DNA from: an uncultured Eubacteriales bacterium
GTDB lineage: Bacteria; Bacillota; Clostridia; Oscillospirales; CAG-272
DNA: 64,000 nucleotides
Assembly: GCA_934433485.1 (NCBI GenBank)
Contig: CAKRZR010000001.1
Span: 293,718-357,717, forward strand
Reading direction: 5' to 3'
Of the stretch, positions 8,571-17,076 are shown in pieces. Under the pieces are notes generated by a model. The model made no database searches, was not told the DNA's origin, and worked only from the letters and a program-made list of their open reading frames with translations. Positions within the stretch are counted from its first letter, which is position 1; the number at the start of each line of letters is the position of its first letter. The translations under genes and the position numbers were made by a program.

Positions 8571-9452
8571 GTGGAAAAAGGAAAGCGTGTTCTCAGGTTT
8601 CTTATGGTTGTTGTCCTGCTGCAGGGCGTTTTTCTCCTTTTCGGAACGGAGAGCGGGCTATCTCTGTTGTTCACCGGATTGGTGCGTGTCAAGGCGGAAT
8701 CGTATTCGCCGCGCCAGAGTGGCAATGTCGCCTATTACGATATGCGCCTGCCAATCTCCGATATGGAGCGCATCGTTGTCGCCTGTGATTTTTCGATCGC
8801 GGAGACCGCCGACGCGTTTTTGCACTTTTTCCGGTTCGTGAAGCAGTATAACAATGTACAAACCGTGCTGTTCGCCAATGACACGTACCTGCCCTATGCC
8901 GATTGTGTGAATGGTGCGGTCACCGATGGGGACGATGCGAATCTGCCGTCGGAGCTTGCCGCGTATACGGAAGGATTGTCCGCCATCTACGCTACGATGC
9001 AGCCTGTGCGCCGGTATACGACCGGTGTGATCCCATCAGCGGATTGGCGTGCCGCGCTTGCGGAAAATGACACTTCTCCCATGCTTCTTCTCTGCGACCG
9101 CGATGTGGTGATGACGGCAGAGATGCGCGATTGGCTGACAGCGGAGGGGATTTTTCTCTGGGAGATGAAATATGACAACTGTGTCGGGAAAAACGGCGTG
9201 CGCAGCGATATCCAAATGCCCTTTATCGGCACAGAAACCGGCTACTATATGATGTCCATGGAACGCCTCTCTGCGTTCGCTGCGTATTATCGGCGCGCGC
9301 TCAATTTGTTCGGTATCCCCGCACTGGAGGAGCGTGCCACGCGCTTGGAGAAGGAAAACGCCGCGTATTTCTGCGTGATTACAAACGGAAGCGGTAAGAC
9401 CGCACAGTCCGAACCCATGGCGGTCATGGAAGAATCAGAAAAAGAAAATTGA
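8571..9452 (+). CDS. Unrecognised membrane-anchored protein
   Basis: I do not recognise this 293-residue protein. It begins with a short basic stretch and one hydrophobic segment (~residues 8-35), so it is probably anchored in the membrane with the rest outside. The soluble part is of mixed alpha/beta character ('MERIVVACDF', 'VQTVLFANDTYLPYADCVNG', 'SPMLLLCDRDVVM'), with a charged tail. Frames from earlier GTG codons exist, but GTG at 8571 is preceded by AAAGGAG ten bases away. The GNAT gene follows seven bases after its stop, so it is the first gene of an operon ending in rqcH. Confidence 0.8.
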   Translation: MEKGKRVLRFLMVVVLLQGVFLLFGTESGLSLLFTGLVRVKAESYSPRQSGNVAYYDMRLPISDMERIVVACDFSIAETADAFLHFFRFVKQYNNVQTVLFANDTYLPYADCVNGAVTDGDDANLPSELAAYTEGLSAIYATMQPVRRYTTGVIPSADWRAALAENDTSPMLLLCDRDVVMTAEMRDWLTAEGIFLWEMKYDNCVGKNGVRSDIQMPFIGTETGYYMMSMERLSAFAAYYRRALNLFGIPALEERATRLEKENAAYFCVITNGSGKTAQSEPMAVMEESEKEN

Positions 9453-9459
9453 GGAAAAT

Positions 9460-10209
9460 ATGATACGACTGGAAAACATGGAATTGGAACGCGAGGTCAT
9501 GGACAAACGGCTCCATATCGCGCTGCCCTTTGATATTACCATTCATGAAAACGAAACCGACCCGGACAAGCGGATAGACATTCTCGTTTATTCCTTCTGC
9601 GAGAGCATTGCGAAGGAATTTCTGCGCCGGTTTGCGGACGATCCGCTTGGAGAAGAAGCGTCGCGGTGGCTGCGGGAACAGATCAACCCGTTCCTGCCAG
9701 GATACGAAACGGCACAGACCGACTGCCACTATTTCGAGTACCGCACGTTTGACCTGCCAAAACGGGATACCGCTCCGGCGGAATTTACGATGACTTTGAC
9801 GGCGGAGGATTACAGAAACGCCGATCCGTACATAGAGCTGGACGCGTTTGAGATTGAATCGGACAACCCGGATGACGGCATGGCGTTGGTGCGCGATGGA
9901 GAAAAGATCGTCGCGTTTGCCGCCGTAAACGATGTGCAGGAGGACGCGCTCATCGAGATCAACGTGGAGTGCGCGCCGGATTATCGCCGCAGAGGCTACG
10001 GACTCGCCTGTACCGTTTGCCTGACCCGCCATTTCAACGAGATGGGCAAGGGGGTCAAATACATCTGCGACACCGACAATCTGCCGTCCATGCACCTTGC
10101 CGAAAAAGCCGGATTCGATCGCTACAGCACCCGTTTCCCGCTGGTCTATTATCGGATCGATCCGCCAAGCGAGGACGAGGACGACGAGGAGGTGCCATAT
10201 GGCATTTGA
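9460..10209 (+). CDS. GNAT family N-acetyltransferase
   Basis: A 249-residue protein whose C-terminal half (~110-235) is a GNAT fold: 'EINVECAPDYRRRGYG' supplies the acetyl-CoA-binding R-x-x-G-x-G loop, and 'ICDTDNLPSMHLAEKAGF' is the usual C-terminal helix-strand. The N-terminal ~100 residues look like the helical domain of the two-part GNAT proteins common in Clostridia. The substrate cannot be read from sequence. GAGGAAAAT precedes its ATG. The stop overlaps the rqcH start by 11 bases, so the two are probably translationally coupled. Confidence 0.9.
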   Translation: MIRLENMELEREVMDKRLHIALPFDITIHENETDPDKRIDILVYSFCESIAKEFLRRFADDPLGEEASRWLREQINPFLPGYETAQTDCHYFEYRTFDLPKRDTAPAEFTMTLTAEDYRNADPYIELDAFEIESDNPDDGMALVRDGEKIVAFAAVNDVQEDALIEINVECAPDYRRRGYGLACTVCLTRHFNEMGKGVKYICDTDNLPSMHLAEKAGFDRYSTRFPLVYYRIDPPSEDEDDEEVPYGI

Positions 10210-11959
10210 CGCAGGTATGCTCCGGTGCGTGGTGCGCGAATGCGGTGAGCGGCTTGTTGGCGGCAAGGTGGATAAAATCTATCAGCCGGGCAAGGAGGAG
10301 ATCGTGCTTGTGATCCGCTGTGCCGGTGGGGAACACAGACTGCTTCTCTCCGCTGGTGCCGCCGGACCGCGTATGCACCTGACGAAGCATAAGGTGGAGA
10401 ATCCAGCGGTGCCGCCGATGTTCTGTATGATGCTGCGCAAGCATTTTACCGGCGCGCGTGTGTCCGCAATCGAGCAGCTTGGCTTTGAACGCGCTGCAAG
10501 GATCACGTTCGACACCCACGACGATCTCGGCTTTCCGACAAAAAAGCACATCATCGCCGAGATCATGGGTAAATTCTCGAATATCATCATCACCGATGTG
10601 GAGGATAAAATCATCGGCGTGCTCAAAAGCATCGACTTTACCACAAGCGAAAAACGGCAGGTGCTGTCCGGGATGCGCTACGAAATGCCGCCCGCACAGG
10701 ACAAAACCGATCCGCTGACCGTCGACGAGCGCGCCTTCAACCGACTGGCGGCAGACGAGGATCCGACTCGTCCGGCGGAAAAATTCATCATGAGTCACTA
10801 TCTCGGGCTCGCCCCAGTCGTCGCGCGTGAAATGGCGTATCGCGCATCGGGAAAAACAAACGGCACGATGGAGGAATGCGCCGCCGGACTTTGGAACGCG
10901 TTTTCTCTCGTGATGCACAGCATAACGGAGGAGCCGTCTCCGACCCTCGTACGCAGTGAAACCGGCGTTCCTGTGGAATACGGCTATCTGCCGCTTACAC
11001 AGTATACACCGCCTATGACGCTTGAACCCGTGGAATCGTTCGGAGAGCTGATCGACGCGTATTTTGAGGAGCGCAGCCGCGAAGAACGGCTTCACAAGCG
11101 CGCCTCCGATGTGTTCCATCTTCTCGCAAACGCGGAAACCCGGATCACCAAAAAAATGGCGCTGCAGCGGGAGGAGCTTGCGGACTATGCCGGGGGGGAA
11201 AAATACAAGCTCTGGGGCGATCTCATCACGGCGAATATTTATCAGATGAAGCGCGGCATGGAATCGATCCGACTGCAAAATTACTACGATGAAAACTGCC
11301 CGGAGATCGAGATTCCGCTCGACAAACGGCTGTCCCCGTCGCAGAACGCGCAGGTATATTATAAAAAGTACAACAAATCCAAGGCAGCCAAGGTACATTT
11401 GACCGAGCAGCTTGCCTTAGCCGAAGAGGAGCTGAACTATATCTACACTGTTCTTGACGCCTTGTCCCGTGCGGATACGGAGCGCGAGATGATGGAAATT
11501 CGGGACGAGCTCTACCACAGCGGATACGCATCCAAAATGAAGAACTACACGGAGCGAAAGAATAAAGCGCCGCTTGTCACCAAATACGTCACAAGCGAGG
11601 GCTATACCGTCTGGTGCGGCAGAAACAACGTTGCGAACGACTATCTTACGACCAAGCTTGCCGACCGGAACGACTGGTGGTTCCACGTCAAGAATCAGCC
11701 CGGTTCCCACGTGGTGCTTCAGTGCAAGGACGGCGAGGATGAACCGACGGAGACCGCGTTTACGGAAGCCGCTATGATCGCCGCGTACAATTCCAAGGCG
11801 TCGGACGGCGTGATGGTGCCTGTGGACTATCTGAAGGTGCGGCAAGTCAAGAAACCGGCAGGCGCAAAGCCGGGATTTGTCGTCTACTATACGAACTGGA
11901 CGGCGTATGTCACACCGGATCGCGAAAAAGTAAAGGCAATGGAGCGCAAAAACGGATAA
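10199..11959 (+). CDS. rqcH: Ribosome quality control factor RqcH (NFACT family)
   Basis: RqcH binds stalled 50S-peptidyl-tRNA complexes and recruits tRNA-Ala to add C-terminal alanine tails that mark the nascent chain for decay. The 586-residue protein has NFACT-N at the start ('MAFDAGMLRCVVREC'), the conserved 'AEIMGKFSNIIIT' block near 120, a long charged coiled coil (~290-430), and NFACT-R near the C-terminus ('VWCGRNNVANDYLTTKLA', 'DWWFHVKNQPGSHVVL'). The ATG at 10199 is chosen over an upstream in-frame extension that runs inside the GNAT gene. A convergent terminator follows. Confidence 0.94.
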   Translation: MAFDAGMLRCVVRECGERLVGGKVDKIYQPGKEEIVLVIRCAGGEHRLLLSAGAAGPRMHLTKHKVENPAVPPMFCMMLRKHFTGARVSAIEQLGFERAARITFDTHDDLGFPTKKHIIAEIMGKFSNIIITDVEDKIIGVLKSIDFTTSEKRQVLSGMRYEMPPAQDKTDPLTVDERAFNRLAADEDPTRPAEKFIMSHYLGLAPVVAREMAYRASGKTNGTMEECAAGLWNAFSLVMHSITEEPSPTLVRSETGVPVEYGYLPLTQYTPPMTLEPVESFGELIDAYFEERSREERLHKRASDVFHLLANAETRITKKMALQREELADYAGGEKYKLWGDLITANIYQMKRGMESIRLQNYYDENCPEIEIPLDKRLSPSQNAQVYYKKYNKSKAAKVHLTEQLALAEEELNYIYTVLDALSRADTEREMMEIRDELYHSGYASKMKNYTERKNKAPLVTKYVTSEGYTVWCGRNNVANDYLTTKLADRNDWWFHVKNQPGSHVVLQCKDGEDEPTETAFTEAAMIAAYNSKASDGVMVPVDYLKVRQVKKPAGAKPGFVVYYTNWTAYVTPDREKVKAMERKNG

Positions 11960-11963
11960 ACAG

Positions 11964-11988
11964 AAAAGGGAGCATGAAGCTCCCTTTT
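11964..11988. terminator. Bidirectional terminator between rqcH and the ADP-ribosylglycohydrolase gene
   Basis: AAAAGGGAGC, a five-base loop, then GCTCCCTTTT. The hairpin is flanked by A and T runs and sits in the gap between two convergent genes, so it can work in both directions. Confidence 0.85.
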
Positions 11989-11999
11989 CCTATACCATT

Positions 12000-13946
12000 T
12001 TACAAAATCGTTCCCAGATCGGTAAACTGTCTCCATCTGCCGCCGTCAATCCGAAAGATGAGCGAATACGACGCGTGGTCAGACAGCTTTGCGCATTTGA
12101 GAATCACTGTGTTCTCGCCCTCTTGTAACGTAACGTGGAAATGCCGGTTTTCCACCGTCCACCATTTCGTACCGCGATCCTCGGCGATCAGCGCGCCATT
12201 GACCCAGAGCTTAAACGGCGCGGTGTGTCCGATGGCGATCTCCACCTCGCGCTCCGCCGGAGAGTACAGCCGTCTTGTGAGATACGCCACGTACGGTCCC
12301 TCATATGGCGCTTTTTCTGCCAGATCGAACAGATCCTCCCCGACATATACCGTCTCCGGAACGCATTCCGCGCAACCATCGTCCGGGATCGCTGTAAACG
12401 GTTCGCTCTCATCCACAAACACACGGTCGATATCCGCTACGCCGCCGAGGTGGTATTCACGTACCACGTCGTCAAAGAACACGCCGTCTGGGATCACAAA
12501 GCCTCTGCCATACGATTCATGCGGCGGGATGTGTGTGAGATCCTGGTTGTTCGCGAGAAACGGTCCGTACATTTTCCAGACCTCGCACCCGATCGCGCCA
12601 AAGGTGTCCGTATACATACCGAACGCGCCGGAGATCTCCACCGCGATGAGATTCTGCTGGGACAAAATCGCGCAGTCGTCCGCTACTGTCACTACGCATG
12701 GAATGGACGCCGTCTCACCCGCGCCGATTGTTGTTTCCACAGCCGATGGCGAGACGCGGATCCCCTCCGGCGCGCAAAGCGCGATCCGAACGCTTTCTTT
12801 TGTCTTGAGATGGGAGCGCACCTGTACCGTGACAGACAGCGGCATATCGGGTGCGACGATGGGATCGCCGGCGTATTCCGCTTGTACCGTAAATGTCCGT
12901 GCGCGCGGGACAGTCGGGATCGGCTTGGCGTCCGCACTGCGCAAAACTGCCTCGTCCGCTGGCACATCGGTGATCGTCGTTTGCGCGTCGGTATATGCGA
13001 CACCGGCGGCGCAGACATCCCGCGCGAGATCCCGGATCGATCCGGTGTGCCGTCTGGTCGCTACCTCGATGCATAGTCCGGTGTCCGTTATGCCGTCCTT
13101 GCCAAGTAACTTGTCCGCACCGTGCAGGAGCCCGAGAATGGACGCGGCAGTCGCGCAGATGCAGTCGGTGTCATAGCCGCACGCCAGACCAAGCCGGATC
13201 GTTTCACGGAAATCGCCGTGTCCCCAGAGGAGGGCGATGAGGGTAAAGCCGAGGTTTTCGTACATGTTCGTGCAGTCCGCATGTCCATAGTGCTTCAGAA
13301 TGAATCCACGCGACTTTTTCCAGTCCATGCCTTCCTCATAATACCGCACCGTATCGGTCAGTACGTTTTTTAACTTGCCGTCCGGGACGCCTTTGATCGC
13401 CATGTCGATGGTGCCGCGCAGATCGTCGGTGAAAAAGAGCGCTGTTTCGATGGTCGCGAGAAAGACTTCCGCATCGATGGAATCCTTTTCGTGATCGAGA
13501 GAACCGTCCATGCGCGCGTATTTTTCACAGAGCGCCGCGTCGCCGGGGAAGAGACATGCCCAGATCTCGGAGCGGATCGGGCAGCCCATACCGTTTTTGT
13601 AGTACCGGTTGTTGAAGCGGCCGGACAGCGGCGGATAGATCCCGCGCGCGTAGTTTTTCTCAAATACCGCGTATTCTCCGGGGCCATACGGCACCTTGTC
13701 GTAAAACGCCTTCGCCATATCGCGTGCGTCGATGTCAAACCCGTATTCCTCGATCAGCTCCAGCCACATGATCTGCAGATCGAGATCATCGTTTGGCAGC
13801 GCTTTATGTAAAAGCGATTCATCGAGCGGATAATCGAGCAGCTCTTTCCGCCCCTCCGCAGGACCTCCGGCCGTGCCGCCGATGCATTTCCCAAGAAAAC
13901 AGCCGTACACCTTGTCAAAATATGTGTTGTAGGATATTGTGAGCAT
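12000..13946 (-). CDS. ADP-ribosylglycohydrolase-fold protein with large C-terminal extension
   Basis: A 648-residue protein. Residues ~1-310 have the DraG fold: 'YGCFLGKCIGGTAGG' at 13-27, acidic metal ligands 'NDDLDLQ' (D53, D54, D56), and 'GYDTDCICATAASILGLL' with the second metal-binding DTD. DraG proteins cleave ADP-ribose from proteins or small molecules with two Mg ions. The remaining ~330 residues look like beta-sandwich domains ('VTVQVRSHL', 'EIAIGHTAPFKLWVNGALI', 'GENTVILKC'), as in carbohydrate-associated accessory modules. No signal peptide is visible. The ATG at 13946 has GGAAGG upstream; longer frames do not. The substrate is unknown. Confidence 0.85.
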   Translation of the reverse strand: MLTISYNTYFDKVYGCFLGKCIGGTAGGPAEGRKELLDYPLDESLLHKALPNDDLDLQIMWLELIEEYGFDIDARDMAKAFYDKVPYGPGEYAVFEKNYARGIYPPLSGRFNNRYYKNGMGCPIRSEIWACLFPGDAALCEKYARMDGSLDHEKDSIDAEVFLATIETALFFTDDLRGTIDMAIKGVPDGKLKNVLTDTVRYYEEGMDWKKSRGFILKHYGHADCTNMYENLGFTLIALLWGHGDFRETIRLGLACGYDTDCICATAASILGLLHGADKLLGKDGITDTGLCIEVATRRHTGSIRDLARDVCAAGVAYTDAQTTITDVPADEAVLRSADAKPIPTVPRARTFTVQAEYAGDPIVAPDMPLSVTVQVRSHLKTKESVRIALCAPEGIRVSPSAVETTIGAGETASIPCVVTVADDCAILSQQNLIAVEISGAFGMYTDTFGAIGCEVWKMYGPFLANNQDLTHIPPHESYGRGFVIPDGVFFDDVVREYHLGGVADIDRVFVDESEPFTAIPDDGCAECVPETVYVGEDLFDLAEKAPYEGPYVAYLTRRLYSPAEREVEIAIGHTAPFKLWVNGALIAEDRGTKWWTVENRHFHVTLQEGENTVILKCAKLSDHASYSLIFRIDGGRWRQFTDLGTIL

Positions 13947-14005
13947 AACAAAGTCCTTCCGTTGCCCGCGCATATGGTAGCCACGGGACATTTCGATTTT
14001 TCTAT

Positions 14006-14034
14006 AGTATAATCGTTTTGCCGTGAAATTGCAA
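14006..14034 (-). promoter_or_regulatory. Sigma-A promoter of the ADP-ribosylglycohydrolase gene
   Basis: On the minus strand TTGCAA (14029-14034) and TATACT (14006-14011) are separated by 17 bases. Confidence 0.8.
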
Positions 14035-14067
14035 GAGATAAAGAAGGTTCCGGCGCGGATTTTGCAC

Positions 14068-14115
14068 AAAAAAGACTTCCCATGTCGTGAAATACGGCAC
14101 GAGAAGTCTTTTTTA
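14068..14115 (-). terminator. Terminator after the solute-binding lipoprotein gene
   Basis: A long hairpin (AAAAAAGACTTC pairing with GAAGTCTTTTTT, inner arm ATGTCGTG with CACGA) lies just after the stop at 14127 on the minus strand and ends in a T run. Confidence 0.85.
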
Positions 14116-14126
14116 AGAAAGAACGA

Positions 14127-15620
14127 TTACTGCATATTTTGGATTGTTTCAATGGTGGAGTCGATCTGCGCCTGGATCTTGTCGTTGTTTTTCGCATACC
14201 AGGACGCAACATTGGCGGAAGCGTTCTTGTCAGAAAGAACATCGCGTACGACATAATGTGGTGCGCCGAAAAGGAAGGAATAGAGGTACTCGATATCCGC
14301 GACCGCGCCTTTACGGATGACCTCCAGCATTTCGACGGTGTCTTCATTCCGGGAGAGCTTGCCCTGCAAACAGGTTTCAAAGTAAGCCGGCATAACATTC
14401 ATGTAAGAATCCGCAGCAAGTGCTTCCATGACGGCGGCGGCAGCCTCCGGTGCTGTGTTGTCAGTAGGGATAGACCAGATTGTAGCGCCGGTGTAGGTGT
14501 TGGAGTAGTATTCAGCCTGTGCTTCGTCATATTTTGGGAGCGGATTGATCGTGTAATTGTCCTCCATGTCGCGGAAATAGGACCGCGCGTTGTCCAACTC
14601 CCGGATGATCATCAGTGCCTGTCCGTTTTTGAACATCTTCATCTGTGTATCTGCGTCTGTATGATAGGAACCAACAAGACTGCCGTTATAGAACATCGGG
14701 TAAATTTTGTCCACCAATCCGGATACTTTTTCGATCTGCGGCGTGTAAACCGGCAGGTCATTCTCATCAAGTGTGATCTGATGGATGTCGGATGCGGTAT
14801 ACCAGGAATCCGCAGCGTTGTAGTAATCCGTAACGTAGCCGTAGGTATCTTTCTCATCCATAACACCATTGCCGTCCACATCGTTGTAGATGGTCTTTGT
14901 GATGGAGAGCATATTGTCCAGTGTCCAGGTGCCATCGCGTACCATATCCGGAATGGAGGGGATGTTGTTGTCTGTCGCGATCCGGTCGTTTGTGAACAGT
15001 ACATACGCCCCGCCAAACGAGGTCAGGAAGGATATATCACCAGTCACAAAGAGCAATTTCCCACCCAGTGTCATAGATTTTGCGGATGTCTGATTCCACC
15101 ATGGCATATCGGTTTCCAGATAGGGAAGTACGCTGAGATCCTGGAAGCAGTTTTCCAGCGCCAGTGTGGAGATATAAGTGTTCCAGCCAGCGACACACTG
15201 ATACGAATTGTCACCGGCGGTGATGGATGCCTTGATTCTGGAAAGCTCCGTTCCGTAATCCGCCCAGCCTGCGCCGTCCACACGTTCGAGAACTACATTT
15301 AACCGTTCTGATACTTTGGTGTTCCGGTTGTAGATCGCGTCATTGAGCACGTCACCTGTCAACTCATCCACGGCAACCTCCATAAGGCTGTCCTCGTCGC
15401 CGCGTGTGTGGATCCGTACCGTTGCGCCGCCGAAATCGAGATCGTCCGGCAGATGGTCGGTATACAGGGCTTCGGATTCCGTTTCGGCCGTGGCGGATTC
15501 CGTGCCCACCGTGGTATCACCCGTATGCGCGTCAGTATCTTTTGTCTCTCCGGTGCCGCAGGCAGTGCCGGTAAGCAGCAGCGCGGCAAGGAGCAGGGAG
15601 AGAAGTGCGTTCTTTTTCAT
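14127..15620 (-). CDS. Extracellular solute-binding lipoprotein (paralogue 1)
   Basis: A 497-residue lipoprotein with a signal peptide and a lipobox ending in C21 ('LLTGTAC'), followed by a Thr/Asp/Glu-rich linker. The mature part is a type of ABC solute receptor: 'ELTGDVLNDAIYNR' near the N-terminus, 'RDGTWTLDNM', and a Ca-loop-like 'DVDGNGVMDEKDTYGY'. The same landmarks recur in the proteins at 19942 and 26196 and, weaker, at 30951. No permease or ATPase gene is nearby. GAGG precedes the ATG. It lies 80 bases after ackA on the same strand, with a GC-rich hairpin (15651-15682) between, so read-through from ackA is possible. Ligand unknown; sugars or oligosaccharides are a guess. Confidence 0.88.
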   Translation of the reverse strand: MKKNALLSLLLAALLLTGTACGTGETKDTDAHTGDTTVGTESATAETESEALYTDHLPDDLDFGGATVRIHTRGDEDSLMEVAVDELTGDVLNDAIYNRNTKVSERLNVVLERVDGAGWADYGTELSRIKASITAGDNSYQCVAGWNTYISTLALENCFQDLSVLPYLETDMPWWNQTSAKSMTLGGKLLFVTGDISFLTSFGGAYVLFTNDRIATDNNIPSIPDMVRDGTWTLDNMLSITKTIYNDVDGNGVMDEKDTYGYVTDYYNAADSWYTASDIHQITLDENDLPVYTPQIEKVSGLVDKIYPMFYNGSLVGSYHTDADTQMKMFKNGQALMIIRELDNARSYFRDMEDNYTINPLPKYDEAQAEYYSNTYTGATIWSIPTDNTAPEAAAAVMEALAADSYMNVMPAYFETCLQGKLSRNEDTVEMLEVIRKGAVADIEYLYSFLFGAPHYVVRDVLSDKNASANVASWYAKNNDKIQAQIDSTIETIQNMQ

Positions 15621-15650
15621 AGTAAAGCCTCGTGTAGGAGAAAATGTGAT

Positions 15651-15682
15651 CCCCGGAACCCGCGTACGTGCAGACTCCGGGG
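15651..15682 (-). other. GC-rich hairpin between ackA and the lipoprotein gene
   Basis: CCCCGGA (15651-15657) pairs with TCCGGGG (15676-15682). On the minus strand it is followed by ATCACATTTTCTCC, which is a poor U-tract. It may be a weak ackA terminator or a stability element that lowers expression of the downstream gene. Confidence 0.5.
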
Positions 15683-15700
15683 AGCGCAGGGGATGTACGA

Positions 15701-16915
15701 TTATTTCTGAAGATTCTTCACGATGTTTTCGGTATCGGAAGCGATCATCAGCTCTTCGTTGGTCGGGAGCACATAAACCTTGACCTTGGAGTCCGGTGTG
15801 GAGATCTCCACAGTGTTCGGCTGGTGGTGGGTCACGGCGTTGAGTTCACGGTTGATCTTGATGCCGAAGTATTCCATGTCGGTGCAGGCACGGTCGCGCA
15901 GCTCCGGGTTGTTCTCGCCCATACCGGCGGTCCATACGATGGCGTCCAGACCGTTCATCGCTGCGGTGTACGCGCCGATGTATCTCTTGACCTGGTACGC
16001 GAGGGTAGAGGCAGCGAGGTACGCTCTCTTATCGCCCTTGAGGATTGCGGCTTCGATGTCACGGCTGTCGGAGGAGATGCCGGAGATGCCGAGGAAACCG
16101 CACTTCTTATTCATGTACTCTTCCATCTGCGCCGGGGTGTAGCCCTCACGTTCCATGATGAACGTAACCACAGCGGGGTCCATACTGCCGCAGCGGGTGC
16201 CCATCAGCACACCTTCCAGAGGCGTCAGACCCATAGAGGTGTCGATGCACTTGCCGCCCTTGACCGCGGAGATCGAGGAACCGTTGCCGATGTGGCAGGT
16301 GATGATCTTGGTGTCTTCCAGCGGCTTGTCGAGGAGCTTTGCCATCTCACGGGATACATAGCGATGAGAGGTGCCGTGCGCACCGTAGCGGCGGATGTGG
16401 TACTTTTCATACATATCATAAGAGATACCGTACATGTACGCCTGCTCCGGCATGGTCTGGTGGAACGCGGTGTCAAATACGAGAACCTGCGGCTTTTCCG
16501 GCATAACGGCGAGACAGCCCTTGATACCCATGATGTGCGCACCGGTGTGGAGAGGAGCGAAATCGCGGCACAGTTCCAGCTTGGCAAGCACGTCGTCGGT
16601 CAAAAGCACGGATTCAAAGAAGTAAGGACCGCCATGCACCACGCGGTGACCAACGGCTTCGATCTCGTTCATGGAGGAGATCACGCCGGTTTCGGGATCG
16701 GTCAGGTACTTGATAACGATTTCGGTGGCGACAGCGTGATCCGGCATCGGGATCTCAGCCTTGATCTTTTCGCCGGATTCGCCCTTTCTGTGCTCAATAC
16801 GACCGTCGATACCAATGCGTTCGCAGATACCCTTGGCAAGGACAGATTCGGTAGCGGTGTCAAAAAGCTGATACTTCAGAGAAGACGAACCAGCGTTGAC
16901 GACAAGAACTTTCAT
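15701..16915 (-). CDS. ackA: Acetate kinase
   Basis: AckA makes ATP and acetate from acetyl phosphate and ADP, the ATP-yielding end of acetate fermentation. The 404-residue protein has the N-terminal 'KVLVVNAGSSSLKYQLFD', the catalytic-region 'GHRVVHGG', 'FDTAFHQTMPEQAYMYG', nucleotide-binding 'HIGNGSSI' and 'MGENNPELRDR'. An in-frame upstream extension lacks protein character; ATG at 16915 follows GGAGGAAG. No phosphotransacetylase gene is beside it. The promoter overlaps that of the divergent tmcAL. Confidence 0.97.
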   Translation of the reverse strand: MKVLVVNAGSSSLKYQLFDTATESVLAKGICERIGIDGRIEHRKGESGEKIKAEIPMPDHAVATEIVIKYLTDPETGVISSMNEIEAVGHRVVHGGPYFFESVLLTDDVLAKLELCRDFAPLHTGAHIMGIKGCLAVMPEKPQVLVFDTAFHQTMPEQAYMYGISYDMYEKYHIRRYGAHGTSHRYVSREMAKLLDKPLEDTKIITCHIGNGSSISAVKGGKCIDTSMGLTPLEGVLMGTRCGSMDPAVVTFIMEREGYTPAQMEEYMNKKCGFLGISGISSDSRDIEAAILKGDKRAYLAASTLAYQVKRYIGAYTAAMNGLDAIVWTAGMGENNPELRDRACTDMEYFGIKINRELNAVTHHQPNTVEISTPDSKVKVYVLPTNEELMIASDTENIVKNLQK

Positions 16916-16986
16916 GGAAAACTTCCTCCGATACTTCTGGAATCCCGCAAAAAACAAAAAACGCGTGGATTCCGCAAAATTCAAAA

Positions 16987-17015
16987 TTGACAAATGGAAA
17001 AAAACCTTATATAAT
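16987..17015 (+). promoter_or_regulatory. Sigma-A promoter of tmcAL
   Basis: TTGACA (16987-16992), 17 bases, TATAAT (17010-17015): both consensus boxes are perfect. Its -10 box overlaps the -10 box of the divergent ackA promoter by two bases. Confidence 0.88.
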
Positions 17016-17042
17016 TATATACGATAGAAGTCCGTTTTTCAA
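17014..17042 (-). promoter_or_regulatory. Sigma-A promoter of ackA
   Basis: On the minus strand TTGAAA (17037-17042), 17 bases, TATAAT (17014-17019). It faces the tmcAL promoter across a shared AT-rich core. Confidence 0.85.
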
Positions 17043-17076
17043 GAAGTTTTTCGCATTTCGGAGGAAGATACAAAAT

